64,000 nucleotides of DNA from Desulfitobacterium chlororespirans DSM 11544 (GTDB taxonomy: Bacteria; Bacillota; Desulfitobacteriia; Desulfitobacteriales; Desulfitobacteriaceae): positions 561,878-625,877 of the forward strand of contig NZ_FRDN01000004.1 in the NCBI RefSeq assembly GCF_900143285.1, read 5' to 3'. The stretch's first letter is position 1, and each line of letters begins with the position of its first letter. Below, in pieces: positions 52,800-61,516 of the stretch. Under the pieces are notes generated by a model, which did no database searches, had not been told where the DNA came from, and saw only the letters and a program-made list of their open reading frames with translations. The translations under genes were made by a program, and so were the position numbers.

Positions 52800-53405
52800 A
52801 TGAATCAAAAAGGTTTTGTTTTCAATCCAAACCGTTGTCTCGGCTGCCGTTCCTGCCAGACGGCATGCTCAGTCAACCATAACCTGCCGCCAGGTATTAC
52901 TCTGCGCAAAGTAACTGCCATTGAATTGGCAATGGAAGGGCATCTCCTCAAATACTATCTTTCTTCATCCTGCAATCATTGTCTCAATCCTGAATGTTTT
53001 CGTTTATGCCCTAATCACGCCTACCGTAAACGGCGAGACGGCATTGTCGTATTCGACGAAGGAAAATGCAAGGGCTGTGGCACCTGTATACGCAGCTGTC
53101 CTTTCGAAGCTCCCGTGCTCCTCCCTGATACCGGAAAGGTCATCAAATGCGATTTATGCTTCGATAAATTGGAAGAAGGTGAAGAACCTTTCTGCATAGG
53201 GGCCTGTCCAGTCGAAGCTTTAAAACTCTTCGATCCCTTGGAACATCATGAGCACCTTTTGCTTAAGATCCTCCCCGGAATCCCCCGGATTCAGGTTACC
53301 CGGCCGGCGGCCCGCTATCACCCGCTCAAAATAGGGAAGCAAGTCGGCTTACAGCTCCCCAACCATACTATGATGAAGGAAGGTGGCAGTAATGACTCAT
53401 CCTGA
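52800..53405 (+). CDS. Ferredoxin-type FeS subunit of the cytoplasmic molybdoenzyme
   Basis: About 201 residues with four Cys groups: CLGCRSCQTAC, CNHCLNPECFRLCP, CKGCGTCIRSCP and CDLCFDKL...CIGACP. ATG at 52800 lies 4 bp after the catalytic gene's stop, indicating coupled translation. The last 14 bp overlap the PucR-type gene. It would carry electrons to or from the molybdenum subunit. Confidence 0.92.
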   Translation: MNQKGFVFNPNRCLGCRSCQTACSVNHNLPPGITLRKVTAIELAMEGHLLKYYLSSSCNHCLNPECFRLCPNHAYRKRRDGIVVFDEGKCKGCGTCIRSCPFEAPVLLPDTGKVIKCDLCFDKLEEGEEPFCIGACPVEALKLFDPLEHHEHLLLKILPGIPRIQVTRPAARYHPLKIGKQVGLQLPNHTMMKEGGSNDSS

Positions 53406-54633
53406 CGGCCTATTCTATCAGCTCATTCAAGATCTTGCTCAAGGTAAAGGGTTGCCTCATTTAATCTGGCGCTTATCTCAAATCCTTAACCGGCCGGTGC
53501 TGCTTACCAATTCAGTCCACCGCGTCCTGGTCTTCCATGATCCCCATAATCTCAATCTTGATTTAGATGAGTTCTTATGTGTTCCCCCTGTAAAAACCAA
53601 TGAAGCGGATTTTCTAAGCCGCTCTGAGCATAGTTTGCATCATGCCCAATTTACTTTAAATGGTCAGGTTTTCCCCTTTGTTTATTTGCCCTTGCTGGCC
53701 GGAGACTATTGCTTGGGCTATATTTTTGTTCTGGAAACCTACCCCGCTGCCGATTCACTAAAGCTGAAATCCCTGTCTGCAGAAGACAAGGAAACTATCT
53801 TCGATGCCTCTATGCCCTTGCTTCTCTGCCTGAAAAACAGCAGTGAAGTCAGCTTAAGACAAGAACAATACCGGGATGATTTCATTCGCGATATCCTTTA
53901 CAATAATTATGATTCGAAAGCAGCCATCCATGAAAAAGCCAAGTCCTGGGGGTGGAATTTACAAGGCTCCCTGCTTGCCCTGGTTATTGACTTGCCGGAT
54001 CGGGATTTTAAAACGGCCCGGGAAATTTTGCCCCGCTTATTTAACCACTCCTCACCGATTAGCGCTTATATCAACCTGCAATTGGTGATTATCCTCAATA
54101 TTAATGGGCTAAAAAAGGTAAAGCTTAAAACTGCCTTGAATAATTTTATTAACAGCTTTCTCGATCGGCTTGCTGACCACGGAAAAGACCGTTCCTCCAT
54201 CGGTATAGGAATAGGCTCAGGAGTCCCTTCCATCACTGATTTATATAAAAGCTATCAGGAAGCCAAGGTCGCCTGGGAATTAGGAAAAGTCTTTGATCAT
54301 AAAAACGTTTGCTACTTTGAAGAGATGGGGTTTCTTAAATTTATCTTTACCCAGCCGGCCAGGGAGCTGGAGGAATTCAGCCAACGGGTTCTCGGTCCTC
54401 TGCTTGAATACGACCAGGCTGAAAATACAGGATTGCTGGACAGCCTCAGGGTATTTATCGAGTATAAATGTCAGATTGCCGAATGTTCTAAAGCTCTCTA
54501 CGTTCATGAAAATACCCTGCGCAACCGCATTAAAAAAATCGAACAGGTAACAGGCTTCGACCTGCGCCGAGTCGATCATATGGTCAATGTCTATATTGCC
54601 TTACAAGTATTAAACTTGGGGAAAGATGATTAA
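53392..54633 (+). CDS. PucR/CdaR-type transcriptional regulator
   Basis: About 413 residues: an N-terminal GAF-like sensory region (PVLLTNSVHRVLVFHDP), a central CdaR region (about 150-290, with GIGSGVPSITDLYKSYQEAKVAWELGK), and the PucR HTH (ALYVHENTLRNRIKKIEQVTGFDLRR). ATG 53392 follows AAGGAAGG by 8 nt and overlaps the FeS gene by 14 bp. As the third gene of the operon it probably senses the substrate of the cytoplasmic molybdoenzyme and regulates its own operon. Confidence 0.9.
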   Translation: MTHPDGLFYQLIQDLAQGKGLPHLIWRLSQILNRPVLLTNSVHRVLVFHDPHNLNLDLDEFLCVPPVKTNEADFLSRSEHSLHHAQFTLNGQVFPFVYLPLLAGDYCLGYIFVLETYPAADSLKLKSLSAEDKETIFDASMPLLLCLKNSSEVSLRQEQYRDDFIRDILYNNYDSKAAIHEKAKSWGWNLQGSLLALVIDLPDRDFKTAREILPRLFNHSSPISAYINLQLVIILNINGLKKVKLKTALNNFINSFLDRLADHGKDRSSIGIGIGSGVPSITDLYKSYQEAKVAWELGKVFDHKNVCYFEEMGFLKFIFTQPARELEEFSQRVLGPLLEYDQAENTGLLDSLRVFIEYKCQIAECSKALYVHENTLRNRIKKIEQVTGFDLRRVDHMVNVYIALQVLNLGKDD

Positions 54634-54645
54634 CCTAACCAATCA

Positions 54646-54802
54646 TTAATATTGAAAACCAGATCTTTATTCCTTATAAAGATCTGGTTTTGATCAGGAT
54701 AGGTTACTATATCCTCTTTTTTCACGAGTTCCTGCATCAAGTATCTGCAATATATCCAACCATTGTCAATGATTTGATAAGACGGGCAGGTCTTGAAGAT
54801 AC
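54646..54802 (-). pseudogene. Relic of a cupin gene (copy of the 23985-24449 gene)
   Basis: Over about 155 bp this region aligns with 24027-24190, the C-terminal half of the cupin gene, in the same orientation: long shared words include ATTCCTTATAAAGA-like, CACGAGT-CCTGCATCAAGTATCTGCA and AACCATTGT-AATGA. Short gaps break the frame and no start or cupin box 1 remains. It fills the whole gap between the PucR gene and the flavoprotein gene. Confidence 0.8.
54655..54691 (+). terminator. Terminator formed within the cupin relic
   Basis: Perfect 16-bp arms (54655-54670 and 54676-54691; AACCAGATCTTTAT and complement) around a 5-nt loop TCCTT, with A/T flanks, 22 bp after the PucR stop. The intact cupin gene has no such symmetry at this place. 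Confidence 0.8.
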
Positions 54803-54808
54803 TGATGC

Positions 54809-56383
54809 TTATTGTGGAGCTGCTGTGTTTTTGCCGGCAATCCTGCCAAAGACGGATGCTTCACCTAGATTGCCTCCGCCATTGTACATATCAGGCCACA
54901 TGGCGCCGCACTCACCGCAGCTATACAGGTGGGGGATGGGATTTCCATCCAGGTCAAGGACTTCTGCTTTGCTGTTTCTTTCCGGCCCGCCCTGAGTATT
55001 ATACATGGTGGGACCCAGCTTCATAGCGTAATAAGGAGCGGCGGCCACCGGAAGCAGTGAGGCTCCGCTGCGGCCGAACAGGGCGTCGGCTCCCTTGGTG
55101 CAGCTGGCATTCCATTCAGCCAAGGTCTCTTGAAGGGTTTTGGCATCCAATTGGCAAGCCTTAGCCAGATCTTCCACCGTGTCGGCCTTGATAATCCAGC
55201 CTTTGGCGATTTCCTCCGCATTGCCGGCACTGAATGAACTGACCAGTTTGTTGGCGGCAACCTGGGTGCTGTCCACAATATACCAGGTAGGCAGGGGAAC
55301 CGGCATGTTCACCCAACGTCCGCCAATATTGATCCTGCCGTGGCGGTTGGTCTGCGCTTCATTCATAAAGCGTCTGGCATTGGGTCCGACCATAATGCCT
55401 TTCTGGGGGCTTACCGTTTTACAGCGCTTGGCGTCAGGGGGCATGAATCCCCACAACCAGCCGGCGCAGTTGCTCATATGCCAAAGCTTGGCTTTAACCT
55501 CCTGGGCCATTTTTATCCCATCCCCAGTATTATAAAGGGCTCCATAAGGGTAAAAGTAGGGTTGCTGAGTAAAGTTGGCCAGCATCTCTTCATTATTCTC
55601 AAAACCGCCGCAAGCCAGCACCACACCGTTTTTGGCCCGCACATTAAGGACTTTGCCGCTTTTAACAACCTGAACGCCCAAAATCGTCCTGGTCTCAGGG
55701 TCCTGAATCAGATGAGAGCCGGGTGAATCATACCAGACCTCGATCTTGTCAGCCCGCTTATCCACATTATCATGGAGCAGTTTATAGAAGGCACCGTCGA
55801 AGTTTTTGCCGCTGACCAGCCAGCAGATGCAATGGTCGCTGCCGGGCAATTCCGGATATTCATTCCAAATCCACGGCTTGCCTGATCCGCCCATTCCTTT
55901 ATCCAGTACATCAGCATCTGCCCCAAGGCTGATCAGCCACTCACGATTTTCCTTAGCGCCATCGGCGAAAGCCCGTATGAGCTCATCGGAAATGGTGTGG
56001 GTGAACAGGCCGCTCATGGCTTTCACATACTTAAACAGCTCATCGGCATTGTCCGTGCCCATAATGCCTTGGCCGGAATACTTGGTATTTCCCCCTTCCT
56101 CTCCTTGGGCTGCCTTTTCAATCAGAAGGACCTTAGCCCCTCCATCGGCAGCAGTGATGGCAGTGGCTGCTCCCCCTGCACCGAAACCGATAACGACCAC
56201 ATCTGTCTCATGATCCCAGGATTGCGACGGGGCGCCATTATTGCCGGCCGAGGCGGGCTCAGAGTTGCAGCCCGTCAAGAAGGTGGCTCCAAGAGCGGCG
56301 CTTCCGGCCAGAAGTCCGGTGTTTCTGATAAAATCTCTTCTGGAAAATCTCTTGCTTTCCGTTTCTTTCTTGGTGTCAGACAT
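54809..56383 (-). CDS. Tat-exported fumarate-reductase-like flavoprotein (no FMN domain)
   Basis: About 524 residues. ATG 56383 is chosen for AAGGAAGGG 10 nt upstream and because it places the Tat motif SRRDFIRN near the N-terminus, followed by LTGC. The FAD domain begins VVVIGFGAGGAATAITAADGG near 62, with GGNTKYSGQG, and closes LYSCGECGAMWPDMYNGGGNLGE. It is a paralogue of the protein at 11387-13297 but stops before the FMN_bind domain, so it needs an external electron carrier. It is divergent from a TetR gene. Likely reduces an organic acceptor outside the membrane; substrate unknown. Confidence 0.9.
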   Translation of the reverse strand: MSDTKKETESKRFSRRDFIRNTGLLAGSAALGATFLTGCNSEPASAGNNGAPSQSWDHETDVVVIGFGAGGAATAITAADGGAKVLLIEKAAQGEEGGNTKYSGQGIMGTDNADELFKYVKAMSGLFTHTISDELIRAFADGAKENREWLISLGADADVLDKGMGGSGKPWIWNEYPELPGSDHCICWLVSGKNFDGAFYKLLHDNVDKRADKIEVWYDSPGSHLIQDPETRTILGVQVVKSGKVLNVRAKNGVVLACGGFENNEEMLANFTQQPYFYPYGALYNTGDGIKMAQEVKAKLWHMSNCAGWLWGFMPPDAKRCKTVSPQKGIMVGPNARRFMNEAQTNRHGRINIGGRWVNMPVPLPTWYIVDSTQVAANKLVSSFSAGNAEEIAKGWIIKADTVEDLAKACQLDAKTLQETLAEWNASCTKGADALFGRSGASLLPVAAAPYYAMKLGPTMYNTQGGPERNSKAEVLDLDGNPIPHLYSCGECGAMWPDMYNGGGNLGEASVFGRIAGKNTAAPQ

Positions 56384-56887
56384 TTTCAATCCCTTCCTTT
56401 TCCCTAAAGCTTTCCACACAAATAGGATAGATATCTCTTTCACAATCATAGGCCTGGCCACTGCTGTCAAGGGTGTTTAGAAAGTTCAGATAGCGAAATG
56501 ATATCTCACATTTGCATAGTAATTCTTTAAGAATCATGCGTCAAGAAACAAATTTGTACTTTATTTTTCTTTTCCCTTAGTTATTTCTCAGTCTTTTAAG
56601 GGGTTTGACATTTTAGTATGGAGATATTGTTGTTTATTAGTGAATTATGAATTTTATTTAGATACTTTTTCAGATAAATACATAAAATGAACCTTTTGCC
56701 AGGGACGGCAAGCATTTTGCATCTTTACCGTATGCAATCCAAATGATGCAGCGCTGCAACATTTGAACCGGTAGGTTTTCATCAGTCTGTCCGCCGTGCT
56801 GCGGGAATATTTTTATCCTTTACCTAATCTTAAAAAAGTGCTATCTTTGAAGTATCGAATATCATTCTACACTTGGAGCTGATGAGA
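56384..56887. other. Divergent intergenic region, no gene seen
   Basis: About 500 bp of AT-rich sequence between the flavoprotein and TetR genes. The only clear symmetry is a 12-bp palindrome TGCAGCGCTGCA at 56747-56758. A TTGACA at about 56608 has no good -10 at 17 bp. TetR operators are expected here but I cannot point to one with confidence. Confidence 0.4.
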
Positions 56888-57505
56888 ATGGCGTATAAAA
56901 CACCTAAACATGTTCAGGAGAAAAAGGATGCCAAGAAACATCATATTCTCGATACTGCTTTAAAATTATTTGCCCTAAAGGGCTTCGAAAACACCTCAAT
57001 TCAGGACATTTGTCAGGCGGCGGAGGTATCTGTGGGGTCAATGTACTTTTATTTCCCCAGCAAAGAAGACATTTATGAAGAAGTATACTCCCGCATCAAC
57101 AATGAATCTCTCCGGCATTTGGAACGGGCTGTCGACGGTGCTGCAAGCCTTAAGGAAATCATCCAGAAAGTAATCGAAACCATCGTATTGTCTGCTCTGC
57201 CCGACTGTACAGAAGCACAGTTTTTTCTTGCCAATCGAACCATGAGCAATCTAAAAATCAAGCGTGACGATTCCCTGCAAAAGTTCGCCCGCTGGTTTAA
57301 AGCCGTACTTGACGAGGCCGTTGAGAAGGGGGAATTCAGCCCTCAAAATACGGAACTCGCCGCAGTAAGCTTTATTTACGGTACCTACCAGAGCGTCCGT
57401 TACTGGAATGTCTTTCAGCTTGAGACATCTCCGGAAGAGATGGTCGATACCCTTTACGCTTATCACAGCAAAGGTCTTGGCTTAGAGAACTGCACACAAA
57501 AGTGA
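56888..57505 (+). CDS. TetR family transcriptional regulator
   Basis: About 205 residues. HTH: KKHHILDTALKLFALKGFENTSIQDICQAAEVSVGSMYFYFPSKEDIYEEV, fully typical. The C-terminal ligand domain has no assigned subfamily. ATG 56888 follows GGAG by 9 nt; an in-frame TTG at 56873 overlaps that site. It is divergent from the exported flavoprotein and is followed after 11 bp by the dikinase-like gene, so it may repress both. Confidence 0.9.
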   Translation: MAYKTPKHVQEKKDAKKHHILDTALKLFALKGFENTSIQDICQAAEVSVGSMYFYFPSKEDIYEEVYSRINNESLRHLERAVDGAASLKEIIQKVIETIVLSALPDCTEAQFFLANRTMSNLKIKRDDSLQKFARWFKAVLDEAVEKGEFSPQNTELAAVSFIYGTYQSVRYWNVFQLETSPEEMVDTLYAYHSKGLGLENCTQK

Positions 57506-57516
57506 GGGAGCAACCC

Positions 57517-60189
57517 ATGATGTTTATTAAAGAGTTCGGACAAATCGATATCAACAGTATTCAGGAAGTCGGCGGCAAGGGAGCTAACTTAGGTGAAATG
57601 GCTCAGGCCGGACTGCCTGTTCCGCCAGGCTATTGCATCACCGCCGAGGCTTACCGCCAATTTGTGAGCCGGGCAGGCTTAGCTGAGCTCTTGGCTCAGC
57701 TTGCCGAGCCCTCAACCATGAAGAATGAGGATATTGATCTCCTTGCCCAGGAGATTTCCCAACGCATTCTGGAAACTCCCCTCCCGGAAGAAGTGGCCCA
57801 GGAGATTGTTCAGGCCTTTAGCCAAATAATCGGTCACGAATCTCTGGCTGCAGTCCGTTCCTCTGCCACAGCGGAAGACCTGCCTGAGGCTTCCTTTGCC
57901 GGGCAGCAAGAATCGTACCTCAATCTCCCCCTGTCTGAGCTGATCAATCATATTAAGCAGTGCTGGGCTTCACTTTGGACGGAGAGGGCCATTCATTACC
58001 GCATCAATAACGGCTTTGACCAGCGCCAGGTTTTTTTGGCTGTCGTCGTACAGCAGATGGTGGACTCAGAAGTTTCCGGAGTGGCCTTTAGTGTCAACCC
58101 TATGAATGCCAAGGGAAATGAGATGGTCATCGAATCTGTCTGGGGGCTTGGGGAAGGTATCGTTTCGGGCAAGGTAACCCCGGACCACTATGTGATCAAT
58201 AAGCAAAATGACCCTCTCATCCGTTACGTCATCGCCGACAAAGAGAAAATGGCAGTGCGTCCTTTGAACGGTTCGGGTACACTTTTTGTTGAGGTTGCCG
58301 AGGATCAGCGGCAAAGGAGTTCTTTAAGCCAAAAGGATATCCTGGAGCTTACGGAGCTGATTAAACGAATAGAGGAACATTACCAATTCCCTCAGGATAT
58401 TGAATGGGCAAAAGCAGGCAACCGCTATTACATTCTGCAGGCGCGTCCGATCACTACCCTGGATAAAACCGCTGATCAAGTTGATGATCATATAGGAGAG
58501 AGTGAATTCTTCAACTTTGATCCGGAGCTTGAGTGGACAAATCTCGGCGGGGTCAAGGAACGCTACAATAAGCCGTCCTCGGTCCTGGGGTGGTCAATTC
58601 TTGAGCCTTGTGACACTGAAGGGGGTCTGTATGCCTACCGCTCAATCAGCAAAAAGGAACTCCCCTCGCCCATCTTTGCTGCCAATATCTATGGTTATTT
58701 ATATCTCAACTTTACCAGCCTCAAGTCCCTTCAACCGCAAAAAATGCTTGAACCCTATTCTTCTGTCCCGGATTGGCAGCAGTTCGCACCCCAGCGGACC
58801 TGGTTCCAAGAGCTTACCCTCACCATCGGGTCCCTAAAAGCCGGGAACAAGCTGATCAAATCTTTGGCCAAAGAATTTTATGCCATGCTGCCCGGTTATC
58901 TGGATAAGATAGACAAGTATAAAAAGACCGATGTCACTAGTCTGACTATGCCGGAACTCCTGGATTATATCAAGAATAACCTGGAGTTGGCCAAACAGTT
59001 CTTTCAGCTTCAGCTGCCCAGCTTATCTGTGACCGAAGCTCTCTATAACATGCTGACCGCTTTCATGAAAAAATGGCTGGGAGACGAGGATTTGGCCCTA
59101 AGTTCCAAGCTGGTCTCCGGCCTGCTCGATAATCTGACCGTCCGGACCAACAACAAACTATGGGAATTGACTGAGACCGTTGGCTCATCGTCACATTTGC
59201 GGGAATTACTGGCACAGCGCACTGCTCCCGAGTTTTTAAGCAGGTTGGATGATTCTATAGAGGGAAAAGCTTTTAAAGCCCAATTGACTGATTTTCTAGG
59301 AGACTATGGGCATCTCAATGTAAACATGGATATTGCCGAAGACTTCTGGTGGGAGAACCCGGAGATCGTATTAGCCATGGTGAAAGGCAGCCTTACCGCC
59401 GACAAACGGATCAATCCGGAGAAAAGGGAGCAGCAAAAGCAAAAAGAGCGGGCAGAGACTGAAGTCTTAGTCCGCAGCAAACTGAATTTTGTGCAGAGGG
59501 CGATCTTTGCTAAACTGCTTAAATCCACTCAGTCCTATATGCTTCTGAGAGACAACCGCCATTTTTACGTCACCATGCCCTTCTCCTTAATCAAAAAAGC
59601 TGTAATCACCCTTGCGGAAAGGCTTACAGTACAAGGATACCTGCTTGACCCCCGGGATATCTACTATTTGACCTTGGCAGAGCTCGAAGGATTGCTATCC
59701 CACAAACTGGCCTGGAGCCAGGGCTATGAGAAGATCAACAGGAGGAAAGCGGCCCCCCGAGTTGCCCTTGATGATCTGCCATCCTTATTTAAGGGCTGGC
59801 CTCAATTAAGCGGGGATGCCACAACAGCCAGGCAAACAGGTTCTGTCCCATCAGCAAACAGCGGACAAGGATCAGCTTTTAAAGGTGTGGCCGGGAGTCC
59901 GGGGCAGGTGCACGGCCAGGTCAAAATCATTCGCTCCCCCGCCGATTTCTCACGCTTTCAGGCTGGAGATATCCTGGTTGCGGAAAATACCGATCCGGCC
60001 TGGACTCCCTTGTTTTCTATCGCCAGTGCGGTAGTCACTGAACATGGTGGCCTCCTGAGCCACGGCGCAATCGTTGCCAGGGAATACGGCATCCCTGCCG
60101 TGCTGGGGGTGCAGAACGCTACCAAAATCTTCAGGAATGGACAATCCATCACAGTGGATGGTAAAAAAGGCGCTGTCTATCCCGAGTGA
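57517..60189 (+). CDS. PEP-utilising dikinase-like enzyme, rifampicin phosphotransferase type
   Basis: About 890 residues. N-terminal ATP-grasp domain (1-320): VGGKGANLGEMAQAGLPVPPG, SSATAEDLPEASFAGQQES, DIEWA...YYILQARPITT. A middle domain of about 450 residues has no PEP/pyruvate barrel. The C-terminal swivelling His domain has EHGGLLSHGAIVAREYGIPAV near 845, the phospho-His. Order ATP-middle-His without a C-terminal TIM barrel is that of rifampicin phosphotransferase rather than PEP synthase. That enzyme inactivates rifamycins with ATP, but related proteins have other substrates. GGGAG lies 6 nt before ATG 57517. Co-transcribed with the TetR gene. Confidence 0.82.
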   Translation: MMFIKEFGQIDINSIQEVGGKGANLGEMAQAGLPVPPGYCITAEAYRQFVSRAGLAELLAQLAEPSTMKNEDIDLLAQEISQRILETPLPEEVAQEIVQAFSQIIGHESLAAVRSSATAEDLPEASFAGQQESYLNLPLSELINHIKQCWASLWTERAIHYRINNGFDQRQVFLAVVVQQMVDSEVSGVAFSVNPMNAKGNEMVIESVWGLGEGIVSGKVTPDHYVINKQNDPLIRYVIADKEKMAVRPLNGSGTLFVEVAEDQRQRSSLSQKDILELTELIKRIEEHYQFPQDIEWAKAGNRYYILQARPITTLDKTADQVDDHIGESEFFNFDPELEWTNLGGVKERYNKPSSVLGWSILEPCDTEGGLYAYRSISKKELPSPIFAANIYGYLYLNFTSLKSLQPQKMLEPYSSVPDWQQFAPQRTWFQELTLTIGSLKAGNKLIKSLAKEFYAMLPGYLDKIDKYKKTDVTSLTMPELLDYIKNNLELAKQFFQLQLPSLSVTEALYNMLTAFMKKWLGDEDLALSSKLVSGLLDNLTVRTNNKLWELTETVGSSSHLRELLAQRTAPEFLSRLDDSIEGKAFKAQLTDFLGDYGHLNVNMDIAEDFWWENPEIVLAMVKGSLTADKRINPEKREQQKQKERAETEVLVRSKLNFVQRAIFAKLLKSTQSYMLLRDNRHFYVTMPFSLIKKAVITLAERLTVQGYLLDPRDIYYLTLAELEGLLSHKLAWSQGYEKINRRKAAPRVALDDLPSLFKGWPQLSGDATTARQTGSVPSANSGQGSAFKGVAGSPGQVHGQVKIIRSPADFSRFQAGDILVAENTDPAWTPLFSIASAVVTEHGGLLSHGAIVAREYGIPAVLGVQNATKIFRNGQSITVDGKKGAVYPE

Positions 60190-60272
60190 TCGCTGTGATG
60201 ATCCATTAGCACATCACCACTTACCTTGATTAGTTGTATTTTTGTTATTGAGATCCCAGTATACTATTTTAA

Positions 60273-60308
60273 AACACAGTTCATCCTACATGGAGAACTG
60301 TGTTATTT
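60273..60308 (+). terminator. Terminator of the TetR-dikinase operon
   Basis: AACACAGTTC (60273-60282) pairs with GAACTGTGTT (60295-60304), followed by ATTTTAT, about 85 bp after the stop codon. Confidence 0.75.
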
Positions 60309-60319
60309 TATAGTGTTTC

Positions 60320-60355
60320 CTTGTAGTTGATTTTTCTCTGAAAAGTCAACTACAA
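60320..60355. promoter_or_regulatory. Long inverted repeat upstream of the XRE gene
   Basis: CTTGTAGTTGA (60320-60330) and TCAACTACAAG (60345-60355) are perfect 11-bp arms; pairing can extend inward through TTTTTC/GAAAAG to a 3-nt loop. No T-run follows, and a TTGACT (60368) lies just downstream, so an operator for the XRE regulator or an RNA hairpin are both possible. Confidence 0.5.
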
Positions 60356-60408
60356 GTTGCTTTAAAGTTGACTTTGTAAACCTTATACTATAAGCGGAGG
60401 TGACATTG

Positions 60409-61515
60409 ATGAAAGAAATCAATCTGGCGTCGGTCATTGTGGCCAAACGCAGGGAAAAAGGAATCACCCAGGATGAACTTGCCGCCTATATCGGTGTTTC
60501 CAAAGCATCTGTTTCTAAGTGGGAAACGGGGCAAAGCTATCCCGACATCACATTCCTCCCACAGCTTGCGGCCTATTTTAACATCAGCATCGACGAACTG
60601 ATGAGCTATTCTCCTCAAATGGAACGATCGGACATCGCCAAACTCTACACCCGGTTAGCCGCCGATTTTGCTGCTCGGCCCTTTGAAGATGTGATCGCGG
60701 AGTGCGCCGCCATCATCAAAAAATATTACTCCTGTTTCCCGCTCCTTGTGCAACTGGTCAAGCTGTACACAAATCACTTCATGCTGGCGGGAACACAGGA
60801 GCGCCAAGAGGCCCTCCTGAACGACACCGTGACCCTATGTGAGCGGATTCAGGCAGAAAGCGGCGATGTTCAGCTGGCCAAAGAAGCGGTTTCATATCAG
60901 GCCCTTTGCTTTCTGGCTCTGCAAAAGCCGCAGCGGGTTTTGGATTTACTTGGCGAAGGAATCCGCCCCATGCTGCCGGAGGGTATGTTAATCGCACAGG
61001 CCTATCAGGTTATGGGCAACATCGCCAAAGCCAAAGAAACCTTGCAGACAGAGCTATATCAGTACGTAATGGTGGCCTTTCAAGGGCTCCTGAACGTCCT
61101 GCAAATGGATACGGACCATTTTGAAAAAGCGGAAGAAGCCTTTTTGAGAGCCTCAGATCTGGCACGGATTTTTAATATGAAACAGCTGAACCCCAACAAT
61201 GTCATCCTGCTTTACGCACTGGGCGCTCGTATGTATTGTGCGAACAATTCCCACGCCAAAGCGGTTGAGCTGCTTGGCGACTATGTGGATACTTGTGTGG
61301 AAGCATTTTTTCCCTTCGAGCTGCATGGAGACACCTTCTTTGATCTGATTGACCCGTGGCTGAAGGATTGCGGTGCAGCCGCCCCCCGTAGCGAGCAGGT
61401 GATCAAAGAAAGCATGCTGCGGGATGTACTGATGAATCCAGCCTTCGCTTCACTGCGGGATGACCCTGGCTACCAGCGACTCGTCCAGAAAATGGAGAGA
61501 TTTATAGGAAGGTGA
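60409..61515 (+). CDS. XRE family regulator with TPR-like C-terminal domain
   Basis: About 368 residues. HTH_3 domain at 8-62 (KRREKGITQDELAAYIGVSKASVSKWETGQSYPDITFLPQLAAYFNISIDELM), followed by 300 residues of helical repeats resembling TPRs, as in Rgg/PlcR-like and other peptide- or protein-sensing regulators. ATG 60409 follows GGAGGTG. It is one base from the hydrolase gene, so the pair is an operon. Confidence 0.88.
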   Translation: MKEINLASVIVAKRREKGITQDELAAYIGVSKASVSKWETGQSYPDITFLPQLAAYFNISIDELMSYSPQMERSDIAKLYTRLAADFAARPFEDVIAECAAIIKKYYSCFPLLVQLVKLYTNHFMLAGTQERQEALLNDTVTLCERIQAESGDVQLAKEAVSYQALCFLALQKPQRVLDLLGEGIRPMLPEGMLIAQAYQVMGNIAKAKETLQTELYQYVMVAFQGLLNVLQMDTDHFEKAEEAFLRASDLARIFNMKQLNPNNVILLYALGARMYCANNSHAKAVELLGDYVDTCVEAFFPFELHGDTFFDLIDPWLKDCGAAAPRSEQVIKESMLRDVLMNPAFASLRDDPGYQRLVQKMERFIGR

Positions 61516-61516
61516 C

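Noticed and set aside
57517-60189. PEP synthase or pyruvate phosphate dikinase
   Set aside because: The C-terminal PEP/pyruvate-binding barrel is missing; the His domain is at the very end, as in rifampicin phosphotransferase-type proteins.
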